From assembly GCA_963782595.1 (NCBI GenBank), contig CAWAKJ010000002.1:620001-684000 (forward strand): 64,000 nt of DNA. The letters run 5' to 3'. The notes beneath the pieces are model-generated. The model saw nothing but the letters and a program-made list of their open reading frames with translations. It was not told where the DNA came from and did not search any database. The DNA is from JAMQPK01 sp963782595 (GTDB lineage: Bacteria > Acidobacteriota > Vicinamibacteria > Vicinamibacterales > JAMQPK01). The position numbers and the translations under genes are program-made. This document shows, piece by piece, positions 63,741-64,000 of this stretch. The stretch's first letter is position 1, and each line of letters begins with the position of its first letter.

Positions 63741-64000
63741 TCATAGTACTCGGGGCACGCGGAAGAGCCCGGCTTGCGGCGCAGGATCGGGAGCATTCGC
63801 CAACGCTTCGGCGTTGGTCAAACCCGGGCAAGGCTCGTCGGGGCGATCGGCCGGCATACGCGAGAGGACGTGGGAGGTTGGCGGGACGCCGGCCGTATCG
63901 ATGCGCTGAATCTGCTCGGCGTACTCGAGCACATGCGATAGTTGGTGCACGAGCAGATTTTTTTCGGTGTCGGTCAGTTCCAGGTGGGCGAGTGTGGCAA
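63741..64000 (-). CDS. gatC: Asp/Glu-tRNA amidotransferase subunit C, 5' end beyond window
   Basis: The frame is open at the window edge and ends at 63741. ATLAHLELTDTEKNLLVHQLSHVLEYAEQIQRIDTAGVPPTSHVL is the GatC helical start, and LTNAEALANAPDPAPQAGLFRVPRVL is the conserved tail. It stabilises the GatA-GatB complex. Probably only a few N-terminal codons are missing. Confidence 0.93.
   Translation of the reverse strand, partial: ATLAHLELTDTEKNLLVHQLSHVLEYAEQIQRIDTAGVPPTSHVLSRMPADRPDEPCPGLTNAEALANAPDPAPQAGLFRVPRVL

Overview
The window is GC-rich, densely packed bacterial chromosome. Gene content (YhaO/YhaN pair, GatCA, an ispA-tlyA-nadK block, large secreted Ig-like/LamG proteins, PadR-coupled membrane proteins, GH106 enzyme) and the style of the intergenic repeats suggest an Acidobacteriota lineage such as Vicinamibacteria. 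That assignment is inference; no rRNA gene is present to settle it. I see no tRNA, rRNA, CRISPR array, transposase or phage gene.

Layout. 1-3974 (-): 3'-truncated secreted LamG/DUF11/Ig-like protein, paralogous to the 3030-residue protein at 24809-33901. 4216-8456 (-): YhaN-like SMC-type ATPase with its YhaO-like nuclease. 8622-17983 (+): surface-polysaccharide cluster with a NodB-type deacetylase, three glycosyltransferases (one frameshifted), two APH-fold kinases and a heparinase-like exported protein. 18191-20976 (+): operon of RraA-like protein, TauD-type dioxygenase and exported phosphatase. 21053-23607 (-): stress/envelope operon (DUF937-OmpA protein and two YsnF/DUF2382 proteins). 23918-24747 and 34742-35708 (+): two PadR regulator plus membrane-protein modules on either side of the giant Ig-like gene. 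34042-34485 (-): DivIVA-like protein. 35789-39281: TetR regulator divergent from a GH106-type glycosidase, with twin operators between them. 39373-41074 (-): exported methyltransferase and aldo/keto reductase. 41112-45681 (+): complete branched-chain amino-acid type ABC importer (livJHMGF). 45807-46816 (-): DedA and FtsB/DivIC-like proteins. 46901-50047 (+): CutA, RsbU-type phosphatase and a DUF2007-RNase III fusion. 50106-51293 (-): ATPase-wHTH protein. 51474-52775 (+): purA, convergent with a PilZ protein. 53558-53887 (+): PII protein. 53961-58927 (-): tight housekeeping operon ymdB-xseA-xseB-ispA-tlyA-nadK. 59099-62272 (+): dnaK, hsp20, rpoZ-like gene and a small membrane protein. 62279-64000 (-): gatA and the start-truncated gatC.

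Regulation visible in the sequence includes a HAIR-like inverted repeat before dnaK, two near-identical TetR operators, inverted repeats before both padR genes, and several -10 boxes only 5-8 nt from start codons (probable leaderless mRNAs).

The most unusual signal is a set of intergenic quasi-palindromes at gene 3' ends. Their arms are tandem 7-bp (once 8-bp) words, and the word differs from locus to locus while the architecture stays the same. One of them supplies the final codons and stop codons of both flanking convergent genes. Two likely single-base frameshifts (glycosyltransferase near 10240, nadK near 54021) should be checked against reads before any biological reading.
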